Shown: in pieces, positions 1-9,800 of the stretch | Numbering within the stretch: the stretch's first letter is position 1 | Layout of the letters: each line of letters opens with the position of its first letter | Source of the DNA: Clostridium tunisiense TJ | GTDB lineage: Bacteria; Bacillota; Clostridia; Clostridiales; Clostridiaceae | Assembly: GCF_000300195.1 (NCBI RefSeq) | Contig: NZ_AMQH01000005.1 | Span: 248,001 to 312,000, forward strand | DNA: 64,000 nucleotides | Direction of reading: 5' to 3' | Made by a program: the position numbers and the translations under genes | Notes under the pieces: model-generated | Databases searched by the model: none | The model's input: the letters and a program-made list of their open reading frames with translations, nothing else | Told to the model about the DNA's origin: nothing

Positions 1-1035
1 AGGGAAACTAAAGATGGAGAGTTGGTAGGGGGACCTGCTTATTACATTAAAAATGGTTTGAAATCTAAATGGTTATCAATGGTTTTTGCTGTAGCTTGTA
101 TTATAGCATTAGGAATTGTAGGAATAATGGTACAATCTAACTCAGTAGCAGGCTCAGTTAGTAATGCTTTTGGAATTCCATCAATTAGTGTAACAATTGG
201 TCTTGCTATAATAGTAACTTTAATATTAATGGGTGGTATGGGAAGAATAGCATCCTTTGCAGAAACAGTAGTACCAGTTATGGCACTTGCTTATATAGTA
301 GGAAGTATTATCATAATACTTATGAACCTTGGTAATTTTATACCAGCACTAAAAAGTATATTCATTGGAGCTTTTTCACCAAAGGCCATTGGTGGTGGAA
401 CTCTTGGAATAGCCCTTCAGCAAACTATAAGGTATGGTCTAGCAAGAGGACTATTTTCAAATGAAGCTGGTATGGGTTCAACACCACACTCACATGCGGT
501 TGCTGATGCTAAGCATCCAGCTGAGCAAGGTTTTACTGCAATGATAGGAGTATTTATATCTACCTTCTTAATTTGCTTGTCTACAGTAATGGTAAACCTT
601 GCCTCAGGGGCATACAACCCTAACATATCAGCAGTAGAGATGACTAAAACTGCAACTATAATGACTCAGAATGGTTTTGCATCAGGGTTTGGTACCTTTG
701 GAGGAATGTTCCTTTCAATCTGTCTTTCCTTTTTCTCTCTAACAACAATAGTTGGGTGGTATTTCTTTGCAGAATCTAACGTAAAAGCTATATTAAATTC
801 TAAAAAGATTACTCTAACTACTTTTAAAGTTATTGCTATAGCAGCTTTAGTGGTTGGAACTTTAATAGATGCAACCTTCGTATGGAAGCTAGCGGATATG
901 TTCATGGGTATCATGGCAGTACCAAACATAATAGCATTATTCTTACTATCGAAAGAAGTATGCAAGATACTTGAGGATTATGATACTGTTACAAAGAGAG
1001 AAAAAATTATTAAAGCTAACAAGATAGCCTCTTAA
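1..1035 (+). CDS. Alanine/glycine:sodium symporter (AGCS family), 5'-truncated
   Basis: The reading frame is open from the first base, so the gene begins before the window; about 345 residues remain. It encodes the C-terminal three quarters of an AGCS (SSF-like fold) sodium- or proton-coupled alanine/glycine carrier in the cytoplasmic membrane. Family hallmarks seen are GELVGGPAYYIKNGL at the left edge, RYGLARGLFSNEAGMGSTPHS in the middle and repeated hydrophobic helices, ending with a short charged tail. The family is usually 450-480 residues, so roughly 110-130 residues lie outside. A strong terminator follows directly, so it is the last gene of its transcript. Family assignment is firm; the exact amino acid carried is not visible. 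Confidence 0.93.
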   Translation, partial: RETKDGELVGGPAYYIKNGLKSKWLSMVFAVACIIALGIVGIMVQSNSVAGSVSNAFGIPSISVTIGLAIIVTLILMGGMGRIASFAETVVPVMALAYIVGSIIIILMNLGNFIPALKSIFIGAFSPKAIGGGTLGIALQQTIRYGLARGLFSNEAGMGSTPHSHAVADAKHPAEQGFTAMIGVFISTFLICLSTVMVNLASGAYNPNISAVEMTKTATIMTQNGFASGFGTFGGMFLSICLSFFSLTTIVGWYFFAESNVKAILNSKKITLTTFKVIAIAALVVGTLIDATFVWKLADMFMGIMAVPNIIALFLLSKEVCKILEDYDTVTKREKIIKANKIAS

Positions 1036-1040
1036 ATTAT

Positions 1041-1089
1041 AAAGGTTAGAATTACTAGTATGAAAATATTAGTAGTTCTAACCTTTTAA
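1041..1089 (+). terminator. Rho-independent terminator of the AGCS gene
   Basis: An 11-bp perfect stem (AAAGGTTAGAA at 1041-1051 with TTCTAACCTTT at 1076-1086) begins five bases after the stop codon. The T-tract is short, so efficiency is uncertain. Confidence 0.75.
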
Positions 1090-1471
1090 AATTATGTAAG
1101 GATTTAACCTGTAATTTTAGAGCATCTGTTGCAATGATTATTATCATATCTACTGATATTTAAAAACTAGAATATATTAAAAACACCAGTACATAAGCAA
1201 CTGATGTTTTTTTAGAGTAGCATATTATTTTTAATTATATGCTAAGGATATACATAGAATTATTTATATAAGAAACCACTCACAATATTTTAAGAGCTAT
1301 TGGGAAAGCATACAGATATGGTTAAATAAAATTACTAGGCTATACTGAGATTTTATTAGCAAATGTAATAACCTATGAGGACATCAATAGTGCTGATTTT
1401 AGAGGAAAAGTTTAAAAATGTATGATACAATAAGTTATAAGAATATTCAATTAAAAGGGAGGGAGAAAACC
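1090..1471. other. Intergenic region, no gene seen
   Basis: Holds a second, weaker hairpin (AACACCAGT at 1182-1190 with ACTGATGTT at 1200-1208, one mismatch) followed by seven Ts, which may act as a back-up terminator. The rest is AT-rich; I see no gene or conserved RNA. The leader of the next gene, including its GGGAGG ribosome binding site at 1458-1463, is at the right end. Confidence 0.6.
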
Positions 1472-3223
1472 ATGAAAATAAAAGAAACATTTTTCGGGAT
1501 TTTTAGAGGACTTAAAGATAGTTTAAAAAGATTTCCTTTGACCATAGGACTCTCAACCATTTGTGTTATTTTAATGATTTATTACACAGAGGTGGGTCTA
1601 AAATCAAGCGAAAACTTTAGGGAAACCCTCAGCAGAGTTATTATGATTTATACCCTTGGAATACCACTTTCTCTTTCAATAAAAGTATTCTTTGAGAGAA
1701 AAGAAAGTTATAAAAAGTCTTTGCTATATACGGCTTTTGTAGTTGGAGGAATAATACTTGCACTGTATTATTATATTTTCCTTCCAGATTTACACATGGT
1801 CTCTATTACAAGATATATTGGCATAAATCTAATATTATATTTAACTTTTATATTTATACCATATCTTTCAAACAATGATAGTTTTGAATTATATGTTATA
1901 AGAATTTTAACTAGATTCTTTACCACAGTAGTTTATTCAATGGTTTTATTTCTTGGACTGGTAGCCATCTTATTTACTATTGATGAGTTATTAGGTGTTA
2001 ATGTTAGAGGAGAAATTTATATATATTTTTGGTTTACTGTAGTGGGAGTTTTTGCACCTTCCTTCTTTTTAGCAGGAGTACCGGTAAAGAATGAAAAACT
2101 AGAACTAGAGCATTATCCAAAACTTTTTAGAGTTTTAATACTATATATTGTAATGCCGCTTATTTCAGTGTACACAATAATTCTTTATATATATTTTGGG
2201 AAAATAATTATTACAACTCAGTGGCCACAAGGACTAGTTTCTCACTTAGTGCTTTGGTATTCGGTTATAAGTGTTTCAGTTTTATTCCTTATTACCACCT
2301 TATTGGCTAAAAATAATTGGGCAAAGAGATTTATGAAGGTATTTCCTAAAGTAATTATCCCACTTATAGTTATGATGTTTATTTCTATGGGAATTAGGAT
2401 TAATGCTTATGGAGTAACTGAAAATAGATATTACGTTGTAGTCCTTGGTATATGGGTATTCCTAGTAATGATATATTTCTCATTTGCTAAAAATTTCAGA
2501 AATATAATTTTACCTATATCATTGACTATAATTGCCTTTATTTCTATCATGGGGCCTATAAGTAGCTACTCCATTTCTAAGTATAGTCAAAATAAGCGAT
2601 TTGAAGAAATTCTTATTAGAAATAATATGTTAAAGGAAAATCAATTGATTACAAGTTCCTCCAAAATTTCTCAGGAGGATAAAAAACAGTTAAGTAGTAT
2701 ACTTAGATATTTTAACTTAAACCATAGCTTGAAGGATATTAAACATTTACCAGACAAGTTTAGACTAAATAATGTAGAAGAGGTTTTTGGTTTTAAATTG
2801 AGTGAGGAATATGACCATTATAATGATGAATATTTCAATTTTAACACTTGGGGTTCAGGGGAACCTCTAGATATAAAAGGTTATGACTACCTTTTTGATA
2901 CTAGAAATGTAAAGGTTAATAATTCTAAACAAGGTCCATTAGCTATTCAGTATGATTATGAAACAGGAATGGTTAAGATTTTTATGGAGGGCAAGGAAGT
3001 ATATTCAAAGGACTTAACAGACTATGTTAATGTTCTTTTAGAGAAGTATGGAACAAAGCAAAGAGAAAGAGGGTTATCAGTAGAAGAGATGTCCTTCACT
3101 GACGAAAATAGTAGGCTAAAAGTTAAAATTCAATTTTATAATGTATCTGGAAGAATAGATAATTTTTCTGGTAAAGCCGATTCAAAAGGGTTAGAATATA
3201 ATATCTTGATAAAAATAAAATAA
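1472..3223 (+). CDS. DUF4153 family integral membrane protein
   Basis: A 583-residue protein with about ten to twelve hydrophobic helices over the first 380 residues (clear segments near residues 20-40, 50-65, 80-100, 120-150, 165-190 and onward) and a soluble, charged C-terminal part of about 200 residues. The layout and motifs such as SFAKNFRNIILPISL resemble DUF4153 proteins, which have no established function. I chose the ATG at 1472 because GGGAGG lies 8 bases upstream; an in-frame ATG at 1418 has no ribosome binding site. It stands alone between two terminators, so it is probably monocistronic. What it does cannot be told from sequence. Confidence 0.75.
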   Translation: MKIKETFFGIFRGLKDSLKRFPLTIGLSTICVILMIYYTEVGLKSSENFRETLSRVIMIYTLGIPLSLSIKVFFERKESYKKSLLYTAFVVGGIILALYYYIFLPDLHMVSITRYIGINLILYLTFIFIPYLSNNDSFELYVIRILTRFFTTVVYSMVLFLGLVAILFTIDELLGVNVRGEIYIYFWFTVVGVFAPSFFLAGVPVKNEKLELEHYPKLFRVLILYIVMPLISVYTIILYIYFGKIIITTQWPQGLVSHLVLWYSVISVSVLFLITTLLAKNNWAKRFMKVFPKVIIPLIVMMFISMGIRINAYGVTENRYYVVVLGIWVFLVMIYFSFAKNFRNIILPISLTIIAFISIMGPISSYSISKYSQNKRFEEILIRNNMLKENQLITSSSKISQEDKKQLSSILRYFNLNHSLKDIKHLPDKFRLNNVEEVFGFKLSEEYDHYNDEYFNFNTWGSGEPLDIKGYDYLFDTRNVKVNNSKQGPLAIQYDYETGMVKIFMEGKEVYSKDLTDYVNVLLEKYGTKQRERGLSVEEMSFTDENSRLKVKIQFYNVSGRIDNFSGKADSKGLEYNILIKIK

Positions 3224-3230
3224 GAATAAT

Positions 3231-3266
3231 AAATGGTGTAACATCTTGTATGTTACACCATTTATT
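3231..3266 (+). terminator. Rho-independent terminator after the DUF4153 gene
   Basis: A 14-bp perfect stem (AAATGGTGTAACAT with ATGTTACACCATTT) around a five-base loop, eight bases after the stop codon, followed by a short T-rich tail. Confidence 0.85.
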
Positions 3267-3636
3267 AGTATATGTATACTTTTAAAAAACAATAACTAAG
3301 TATATTAAGATAGGCTTTTCTATAATAATAAACAGAAACATAGTATTGAAAAGGTAGCTTTAAAGATATATGATAATTTAAAAAGCAGACAATAAGAAAA
3401 CTGGAGTTAAACTAGTTGTCCCTAAAATTGTTTAAACTATGATTTCAGCTTCGGAAATAAAAACTACTATTTCCTCATGGTGGGATTTTTAACTTATTCA
3501 CATGAAACTTATTAAAGTTTAACTAATTCATTAATAAATAGTCATTATAATCAGTTTAAACTAATGAATAAAAGGTCCCTCACCTTTTAACGTAGTATAG
3601 GTGGTGAGAGTATGTCACAAAGATGGAGGAATAAAG
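3267..3636. other. Intergenic region, no gene seen
   Basis: AT-rich with no convincing coding frame. There is a small hairpin GGAAATA/TATTTCC near 3454-3476 and an inverted repeat CTCACC (3579-3584) with GGTGAG (3602-3607) close to the next gene. The region presumably carries the promoter of the HD-domain gene, but no single promoter stands out. Confidence 0.5.
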
Positions 3637-4065
3637 GTGAAGAATTTGCTGGAAGTTGCAATAAAAATAGCAGTAGAGGCCCACAGTGGACAATTAGATA
3701 AGGCTGGGCAGCCTTATGTACTTCATCCTTTGAAAGTAATGCTTTCGTTAAACAATGAAAAAGATAGAGTTGTAGGGGTTCTCCATGATGTAATTGAAGA
3801 TACAGATATTACTTACGAATACTTAAAAACAAATGGCTTTGAAGGTGAAACAGAAATCCTTGAGGCGTTAGAAAGTGTTACGAAAAAAGAAGAAGAAACC
3901 TATGATGAATTCATAGATAGAGTGGCACTAAACTCTATTGGAAAAAGAGTAAAGCTTGCAGACTTGCAGGATAATATGGATTTAAGCCGAATAACAAATC
4001 CTACAACAAAAGACTTTGAAAGATTAAAGAAATATGATAAAGCTAAAGAGAGGTTGATTAAGTAG
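3637..4065 (+). CDS. Small HD-domain (p)ppGpp hydrolase-like protein
   Basis: A 142-residue protein made almost only of the HD hydrolase domain of RelA/SpoT enzymes. Visible motifs: AHSGQLDKAGQPYVLHPLKV (first His and the substrate-loop), GVLHDVIEDTDIT (the HD pair) and VKLADLQDNMD (last metal ligand). No synthetase, TGS or ACT domain is present, so if active it should degrade alarmones or a related nucleotide, like Mesh1-type small alarmone hydrolases. GTG at 3637 is chosen because TGGAGGA ends six bases upstream; a GTG at 3601 would put that site inside the gene. It may equally act on other pyrophosphorylated nucleotides. Confidence 0.8.
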   Translation: MKNLLEVAIKIAVEAHSGQLDKAGQPYVLHPLKVMLSLNNEKDRVVGVLHDVIEDTDITYEYLKTNGFEGETEILEALESVTKKEEETYDEFIDRVALNSIGKRVKLADLQDNMDLSRITNPTTKDFERLKKYDKAKERLIK

Positions 4066-4180
4066 TTCAATAAATATGAACTCACACTGACGAAGTTAGT
4101 GAGTAAAAAGATGCCCTTACGGAAGAAAAAGACAGTTTTAAGTTTTAAGAAGATTTTAAACTATTAGGGGGGAGAACATA

Positions 4181-4804
4181 ATGTGTTATTCAATTGAGTT
4201 AATTAGAAAAGTGGAACAAAAAACAACAAACTGGTCAGGGGGAACTACCACAGAATTAGCTATTTATCCTAAGGATGCTAATTATAGTGAACGTAATTTT
4301 AAGTGGAGACTAAGCTCTGCAATAGTTGAGGAAGAAAAGTCTACCTTTACTTCACTTAGAGGAATTTGGAGATTTATAATGGTGTTAGAGGGGGAAATGA
4401 CCTTAGAACATGAGGGAAAACACACTGTCCATTTAAAGCCCTTTGAACAAGATAGTTTCAGCGGTGAATGGGTAACAAAAAGCACTGGTAAGGTCAAAGA
4501 TTTTAATTTAATGATGTCTAGTGGGTGTGAAGGTAGTATAAGTGCCATTGAACTGAGAAAAGATAAGTTTGTTCAAATTGAAGAAGAACTTTCAAAAGGT
4601 AGTGACAAGAGTAAGAGCTTGACAGAGGCTTTTTATTGCGTTAATGGAAATGCCTTGGTTAATATTGATGAGAGAAAGATTAATCTTAATGAGGGGGATT
4701 TTCTTCTTATTAATCTTAAAAATAATTCAGATTTCATAGATATAAAGGTTGGTTGTTCAGTAGAGCAAGGAGCTGATATTGTAAGAGCTAGTATATTATA
4801 TTAA
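4181..4804 (+). CDS. HutD/Ves family cupin protein
   Basis: A 207-residue bicupin of the HutD (Ves, DUF886) family. The diagnostic start is visible: WSGGTTTELAIYPKDA followed by FKWRLSSAIVEE and the FTSLRGIWRFIMVLEGEM stretch. HutD is linked to histidine utilisation and thought to bind formylglutamate or limit flux; E. coli Ves is cold-linked. No other hut gene is in the window, so the role here is open. A strong AGGGGGGAG ribosome binding site precedes the ATG. It is separated from neighbours by about 100 bases on either side and could be cotranscribed with the HD gene upstream. Confidence 0.85.
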   Translation: MCYSIELIRKVEQKTTNWSGGTTTELAIYPKDANYSERNFKWRLSSAIVEEEKSTFTSLRGIWRFIMVLEGEMTLEHEGKHTVHLKPFEQDSFSGEWVTKSTGKVKDFNLMMSSGCEGSISAIELRKDKFVQIEEELSKGSDKSKSLTEAFYCVNGNALVNIDERKINLNEGDFLLINLKNNSDFIDIKVGCSVEQGADIVRASILY

Positions 4805-4904
4805 AACAATGAGCAACATGATATTTTATTTATTCTTATAAGTATTGCTTTTTACATACACGATTTGTTATAAATAACTATATTATTGAAAGGGGGATTT
4901 TACT

Positions 4905-5126
4905 ATGGCAGAGATTAAATTTGAAATTAAAGAAATTCTAGGGGTTGTTTCTGAATCTTCAAAGGGCTGGAAAAAGGAGTTAAACTTAATTTCTTGGAAT
5001 GATAAGGAGCCAAAGTTTGATTTGAGAGAATGGGATCCAAATCATGAAAAGATGGGTAAAGGAGTAACTTTATCTAGAGAAGAATTACAGAAGTTAAAAG
5101 AGCTTTTAAATAACATGAGTATATAA
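4905..5126 (+). CDS. ydbC: PC4-like ssDNA-binding protein (YdbC family)
   Basis: A 73-residue protein with the PC4/YdbC fold pattern: strands at residues 3-15 and 22-31, the WDP motif in DLREWDPNHEKMGKGVTLS and a C-terminal helix EELQKLKELL. In Lactococcus and Bacillus relatives these are homodimers that bind single-stranded DNA without sequence preference and may aid transcription or repair. An AAAGGGGG ribosome binding site precedes the ATG and a strong terminator follows, making this a monocistronic unit or the end of the HutD transcript. Confidence 0.85.
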   Translation: MAEIKFEIKEILGVVSESSKGWKKELNLISWNDKEPKFDLREWDPNHEKMGKGVTLSREELQKLKELLNNMSI

Positions 5127-5131
5127 AGGTT

Positions 5132-5168
5132 AAAGAGAATCTACCTTATGGATTCTCTTTAATTATTA
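5132..5168 (+). terminator. Rho-independent terminator after ydbC
   Basis: A ten-base perfect stem, AAAGAGAATC with GATTCTCTTT, around a nine-base loop, directly after the stop codon. The tail is AT-rich with few consecutive Ts. Confidence 0.8.
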
Positions 5169-5319
5169 TTGTGACAAAAATAAGATTCCTTTTAAAGTAT
5201 CATTTAAGATGAATTAAGGAAAATATAGTATAGCTTTTGGGAGTAGTAAACCATACAATCAAAGCTGTTTCTTAAAATAAACTTATTCATTATTGAATAA
5301 AAATCTAGCAACTATCTCA

Positions 5320-5348
5320 TTGACATCTACAATAAATTCTTGTACACT
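5320..5348 (+). promoter_or_regulatory. Sigma-A promoter of the TetR gene
   Basis: TTGACA at 5320-5325 and TACACT at 5343-5348 are separated by 17 bases. Transcription would start near 5355, just ahead of the ribosome binding site at 5361, which supports the ATG at 5373 as the true start. Confidence 0.65.
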
Positions 5349-5372
5349 TTAAAAGAGAACGGAGGTTTTCTA

Positions 5373-5978
5373 ATGCAGTATCAAAAGGATGAAGTGAGAA
5401 ACAGAATAATTGAAGAAGCTTTAAGGGAGTTTAATGAAAAAGGCTACGATGGAGCTTCCATAAGAGACATTGCAAAAAAATCTAATACGTCTGTTGGAAA
5501 TTTGTATAAGTATTTTAAATCAAAAGAAGAGCTGCATGAAAATATTGTAGGCTCAATTTACGATAGATTTGTAGATTATATCAAGCAGTTTAATAGGGTG
5601 GAGCTTAACGAAAAGGCAGAAGTCATATTTTACAAATTAGCTGATGAGATAATGGAGATCTTTAATAAAAATAACGTTGAAATTTCTGTGCTTCTTAATG
5701 AGAGTAAAGGGACTAAATATGAAAATTGTAAAAGTATTTTTGTGGACTTTATAACAAGAATTGTTACAGAGAAGATGCAATATGAATTATCATTACAAGG
5801 TAAAAAGCTAGAGGATAATTTTATTATATATCTTATTTCTCAGAGTCTTGTTGAGAGCATTGCAATTATTGTTAAGAAATGTAGCGATGGTGCAGAGGTT
5901 AAAAAACTCACACTGAATTTGATCTATATCTTTTATACTGATCTCATAAATAAATTACAAACTGAAGATATAAAATAA
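5373..5978 (+). CDS. TetR/AcrR family transcriptional regulator
   Basis: A 201-residue repressor. The N-terminal helix-turn-helix is clear at residues 9-52 (RNRIIEEALREFNEKGYDGA, then SIRDIAKKSNTSVGNLYKYF). The rest is the helical ligand-binding and dimer domain, which has no recognisable specificity. GGAGG sits eight bases before the ATG; an upstream TTG at 5340 lies inside the promoter and is rejected. The ABC exporter that starts 117 bases downstream is the obvious target, and the regulator probably also represses itself. The ligand is unknown. Confidence 0.93.
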   Translation: MQYQKDEVRNRIIEEALREFNEKGYDGASIRDIAKKSNTSVGNLYKYFKSKEELHENIVGSIYDRFVDYIKQFNRVELNEKAEVIFYKLADEIMEIFNKNNVEISVLLNESKGTKYENCKSIFVDFITRIVTEKMQYELSLQGKKLEDNFIIYLISQSLVESIAIIVKKCSDGAEVKKLTLNLIYIFYTDLINKLQTEDIK

Positions 5979-5985
5979 CAATGAA

Positions 5986-6045
5986 CTTCTCTATATAAAC
6001 TGAGTAATTAAAAACAGCAATTTTAAATAGAGAAGAATTTTTTTG
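5986..6045 (+). terminator. Hairpin with T-run between the TetR gene and the exporter
   Basis: CTTCTCTAT at 5986-5994 pairs with ATAGAGAAG at 6027-6035 across a 32-base loop and is followed by seven Ts. It may end the TetR transcript or attenuate read-through into the ABC genes. Confidence 0.6.
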
Positions 6046-6095
6046 GGGCAAAAGAGAACTAAGGTTCATGACACTAATGAAAGAAGGAGCATAAG

Positions 6096-6800
6096 ATGAA
6101 AAGCTATGTTGAATTTAAAAATGTAAAAAAGAGCTACGACATGGGTGAAATAGTAATCAAGGCCGTTGATGATGTTTCGTTTTCTATAGATAAAGGAGAA
6201 TTTGTTGTGATTCTTGGTGCTAGTGGTGCAGGAAAGTCAACAATACTAAATCTTTTAGGTGGTATGGATTATGTATCTGAAGGAAGTATCCATGTGGATG
6301 GTAATGAGGTAAGCAAGTACGATAAAAAACAACTTACAAGATATAGACGTGATGATATAGGCTTTGTCTTTCAATTTTATAATTTAGTTCAAAATCTTAA
6401 TGCAGTAGAGAATGTGGAGCTAGCAGTTGAAATATGCAAAGATTCTATGGAGCCAGTGGAGGTTCTAAAAAGCGTGGGACTTGAACACAGACTTTACAAC
6501 TTTCCTTCACAGCTTTCAGGTGGGGAACAGCAAAGGGTATCTATAGCAAGGGCAATTGCAAAAAATCCAAAATTGTTGCTTTGTGATGAACCTACAGGAG
6601 CACTAGATTACAGTACTGGAAAGGCAATATTAAAATTACTTGCAAGTACTGCAAAGGAATATAACATGACAGTTATTGTTATCACTCATAACTCTGCCAT
6701 AGCTCCAATAGCTGATAGAGTTATCACTGTAAAAAGTGGAAAGATAGCTAGTGTTAAAAAGAATGAAAATCCAGTGTCCATAGAAAGTATAGAGTGGTAA
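6096..6800 (+). CDS. ABC transporter ATP-binding protein (MacB/LolD type)
   Basis: A 234-residue cytoplasmic ATPase of the MacB/LolD/BceA type that pairs with FtsX-fold permeases. Walker A is GASGAGKS (41-48), the Q-loop QFYN follows at 93, the signature is [15 protein letters not shown] (140-154) and Walker B is [12 protein letters not shown] (160-171), with the switch His in VIVITHNS. The gene after it encodes the permease, two bases past the stop codon, so the two are translationally coupled. With the TetR gene upstream this resembles an inducible exporter or mechanotransmission complex for a toxic compound or envelope stress; the substrate cannot be read from sequence. Confidence 0.95.
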   Translation: MKSYVEFKNVKKSYDMGEIVIKAVDDVSFSIDKGEFVVILGASGAGKSTILNLLGGMDYVSEGSIHVDGNEVSKYDKKQLTRYRRDDIGFVFQFYNLVQNLNAVENVELAVEICKDSMEPVEVLKSVGLEHRLYNFPSQLSGGEQQRVSIARAIAKNPKLLLCDEPTGALDYSTGKAILKLLASTAKEYNMTVIVITHNSAIAPIADRVITVKSGKIASVKKNENPVSIESIEW

Positions 6801-6802
6801 TT

Positions 6803-9800
6803 ATGAAAAAATCCTTTTTTAGAAATTTAATTAGAGATATAAAAAAGACCCTTTCCAGATTCTTATCAATTGTTGTAATCATTGCAGTAGGGGTAGCTTT
6901 TTATGCAGGAGTTAGAGCTACAAGCCCATCTATGAAAATATCAGCGGATACTTACTTTAATAAAAATAACTTTATGGACTATAAGCTTATATCTACCCTT
7001 GGACTTACTGAGGACGATGTTGATGAAATCAAGAAAATAAGAGAGGTAACAGGGGTAGAAGGAGCCTACTCTGTGGATGCGGTAGTAGAAAAGGACCAAC
7101 GACAATTAGTGCTGAATATTAATTCACTGCCAGAAGAGAATGCCATTAATCAAATTAGGGTGTTAAAAGGTAGAAGGGCAGAAGCAGATAATGAAGCTGT
7201 GGTAGAGCACAGGTTTTTAGAAAATTATAAACTTAATTTAGGGGATACAATAGTGCTTAAATCAGGAGATGATAGCAGTTTAGAAGATAGCTTAAAAAAT
7301 ACTGAATTTAAGATTGTTGGAACTGCACAATCTCCTCTATATGTTTCAGAGCAAAGACAACCAAGTTCTGTGGGAAATGGTTCAGTAAAAGGATTTGTAT
7401 ATATTCTTCCTCAGGTTTTCAAAAGTGAAGTTTATACTGAAATTTATGTTAGGGCTGACAAACCTCAATCCCAAACTAGTCTGTTACAAAATGAGAGTTA
7501 CAATAGGTATAATGAAACTTTAGAAAAAGCCCTTGAGGATATTGGAGTATTAAGAAATGAAGTAAGGTATGCTCAAGTTATAAAAGAAGGAAATCAGAAA
7601 CTAAATGAAGCAGAAGCAGAACTAAATGCTTCTAAAAAAGAAGCAAAAGAGAAGTTTGCAGAGGGTTATGGAAAATTAGATGATGCAAAGAGCAAAGTCT
7701 CAAAAGGAAAAGAAGAACTATTGAAGAATGAGGCCCTTTTTAATAAAAAGATGTCAGAGGGTAGAAAGCAAATTCAAGATGGAAAAAGCCAAATTAAAGT
7801 TGGTGAAAATGAGATAAGCTCAAAGCGTAAGGAAATAGAAGAAGGAAAGTTTCAAATTGCTACTAGTAAAAAGCAGCTACAGGATAGTGAAGTTAGCTTA
7901 ACATTAGGGAAACAACAGGCAGCTACTGAAATTTCTTCAGCAATGAAACTAGAAGTGGAAAAAGCCCAAGAACTTGCGGAATCTAATCCAGGTAATCCTA
8001 TATATTCTTATAAATTTAAGGCTATAAAGGAGATTTATGATAAGGATATTAAGGGAAAAGATTTTGATAGCATGTACACTTCTTTAAAAAATGATAATCA
8101 ATTAGAGAATTTAAAAACTTACTTTGATATGGAGGCTTTAAAAAACAACTTTAATAAAGGTGCTGCTGAAATAAGCTATGGAAGACAACAACTAGCTATT
8201 AATGAGAATAAACTTCTACAAGGGGAAATAGAACTTAATCAAGGTGCTGCAGAGCTAGAGAAGAATAAAGAGAAAATTACAGCAGCAGAAGTAGAGCTTA
8301 ACAAAGGGAAACAGGAAGGGTTAGCAAAGCTTAACAGTGGACGAAAAGAACTTAAAGATGGGGAGAAGGAAATTGCTGCAAATTTAGAAAAGTTAAAATC
8401 AGAAGAAGAAAAGGCAAATGTGAAAATAAAAGATGGGGAGTCTGAAATACAAAAAAATAGGGAAAAGCTCAGTGATATCAAAAAACCTGATTGGTATGTG
8501 CTAGGAAGATCTAAAAATGCCGGATATGAAACCTACAGGCAGGATAGTGACAGAATTGACAGCATTGGAAAGTTATTTCCTTTAATATTTTTTCTAGTTG
8601 CATCACTGGTAAGCCTTACTACTATGACTAGAATGGTTCAGGAAAAGAGAACAGAGATAGGTACCTTTAAAGCTTTAGGATATTCCAGTACTGCTATAGT
8701 ATCTCATTATCTTATTTACGCACTTTCAGCTAGTATTTTGGGAAGTATTCTTGGTGTTTTTGTGGGATTCAAACTATTTCCTTCATTAATAATGAATGCC
8801 TATGCTACTCGTTATGATATAGGTGAAATGGTAGTACCTTTTAACACAAATCTTGCTCTTCAGGCAGCGTTAATTGCAATATTATTTACAGCTGTGGCAG
8901 CGGTAGCCTCTGCACTAGATGAGTTAAGAGAAGTGCCAGCCTCTTTAATGAGACCCAAACCTCCTAAGTCAGGTAAAACTATACTTCTTGAGAGAGTTAA
9001 TTTTATATGGAAAAGAATGAACTTTACAAAGAAGGTTACTGCAAGAAATATTTTTAGATATAAACAAAGGCTGTTTATGACAGTAATAGGTATTGCTGCT
9101 TGTGCTGGATTAATGATTACAGGCTTTGGTTTAAAAGAAGGAATAATTGGAGCTACAGAAGCTCAATTTAGCAGTGTTTATAAATTTGATATGCAAGGAA
9201 CTTTAAGTAAGAATGTAAATGAAGATGGAAAGAACAGTCTAAAAGAAAAAGCACTAAACATTTCAAATGTTACAGATGTTATGTTGAGTTATTCAAAAAA
9301 TGCTTCAGTAGCTATGGAAGATAACAAGAGTCAAGATGCATACGTAGTTGTGCCTGAAAGTAAAGAAGAACTTAATAGCTACATCAATTTAAATATAAAG
9401 GATGAAGAATTAAGACTTCAGGATGAGGGTGTTGTTATAACTAAGAAGTTATCTAAACTTCTAAATAAAAAAGCTGGAGAAACCATTGAAATAACCTTAG
9501 AGGATAAGGTTTTTCAAGTTAAAATCTCTGCTATAACAGAACATTATCTTCAACATTATATTTATATGAGTCCTGGATATTATGAGAAACTAACAGGCAA
9601 TAAAATAATGTATAACAGTTTTTATGGACTTCTTAAAGAGTTATCTGAGGAAGCTGAAAATAATACTTTAAATGCATTAAAGGACTTAGAGGACATTAAT
9701 TCTGTGGAATTCAAAAGCAACGTTCATATTAATTTTAATAAAATGTCTTCTGCTATTAATTCTGTAATTCCAGTATTAATAATATCCGCTGGTGTATTGG

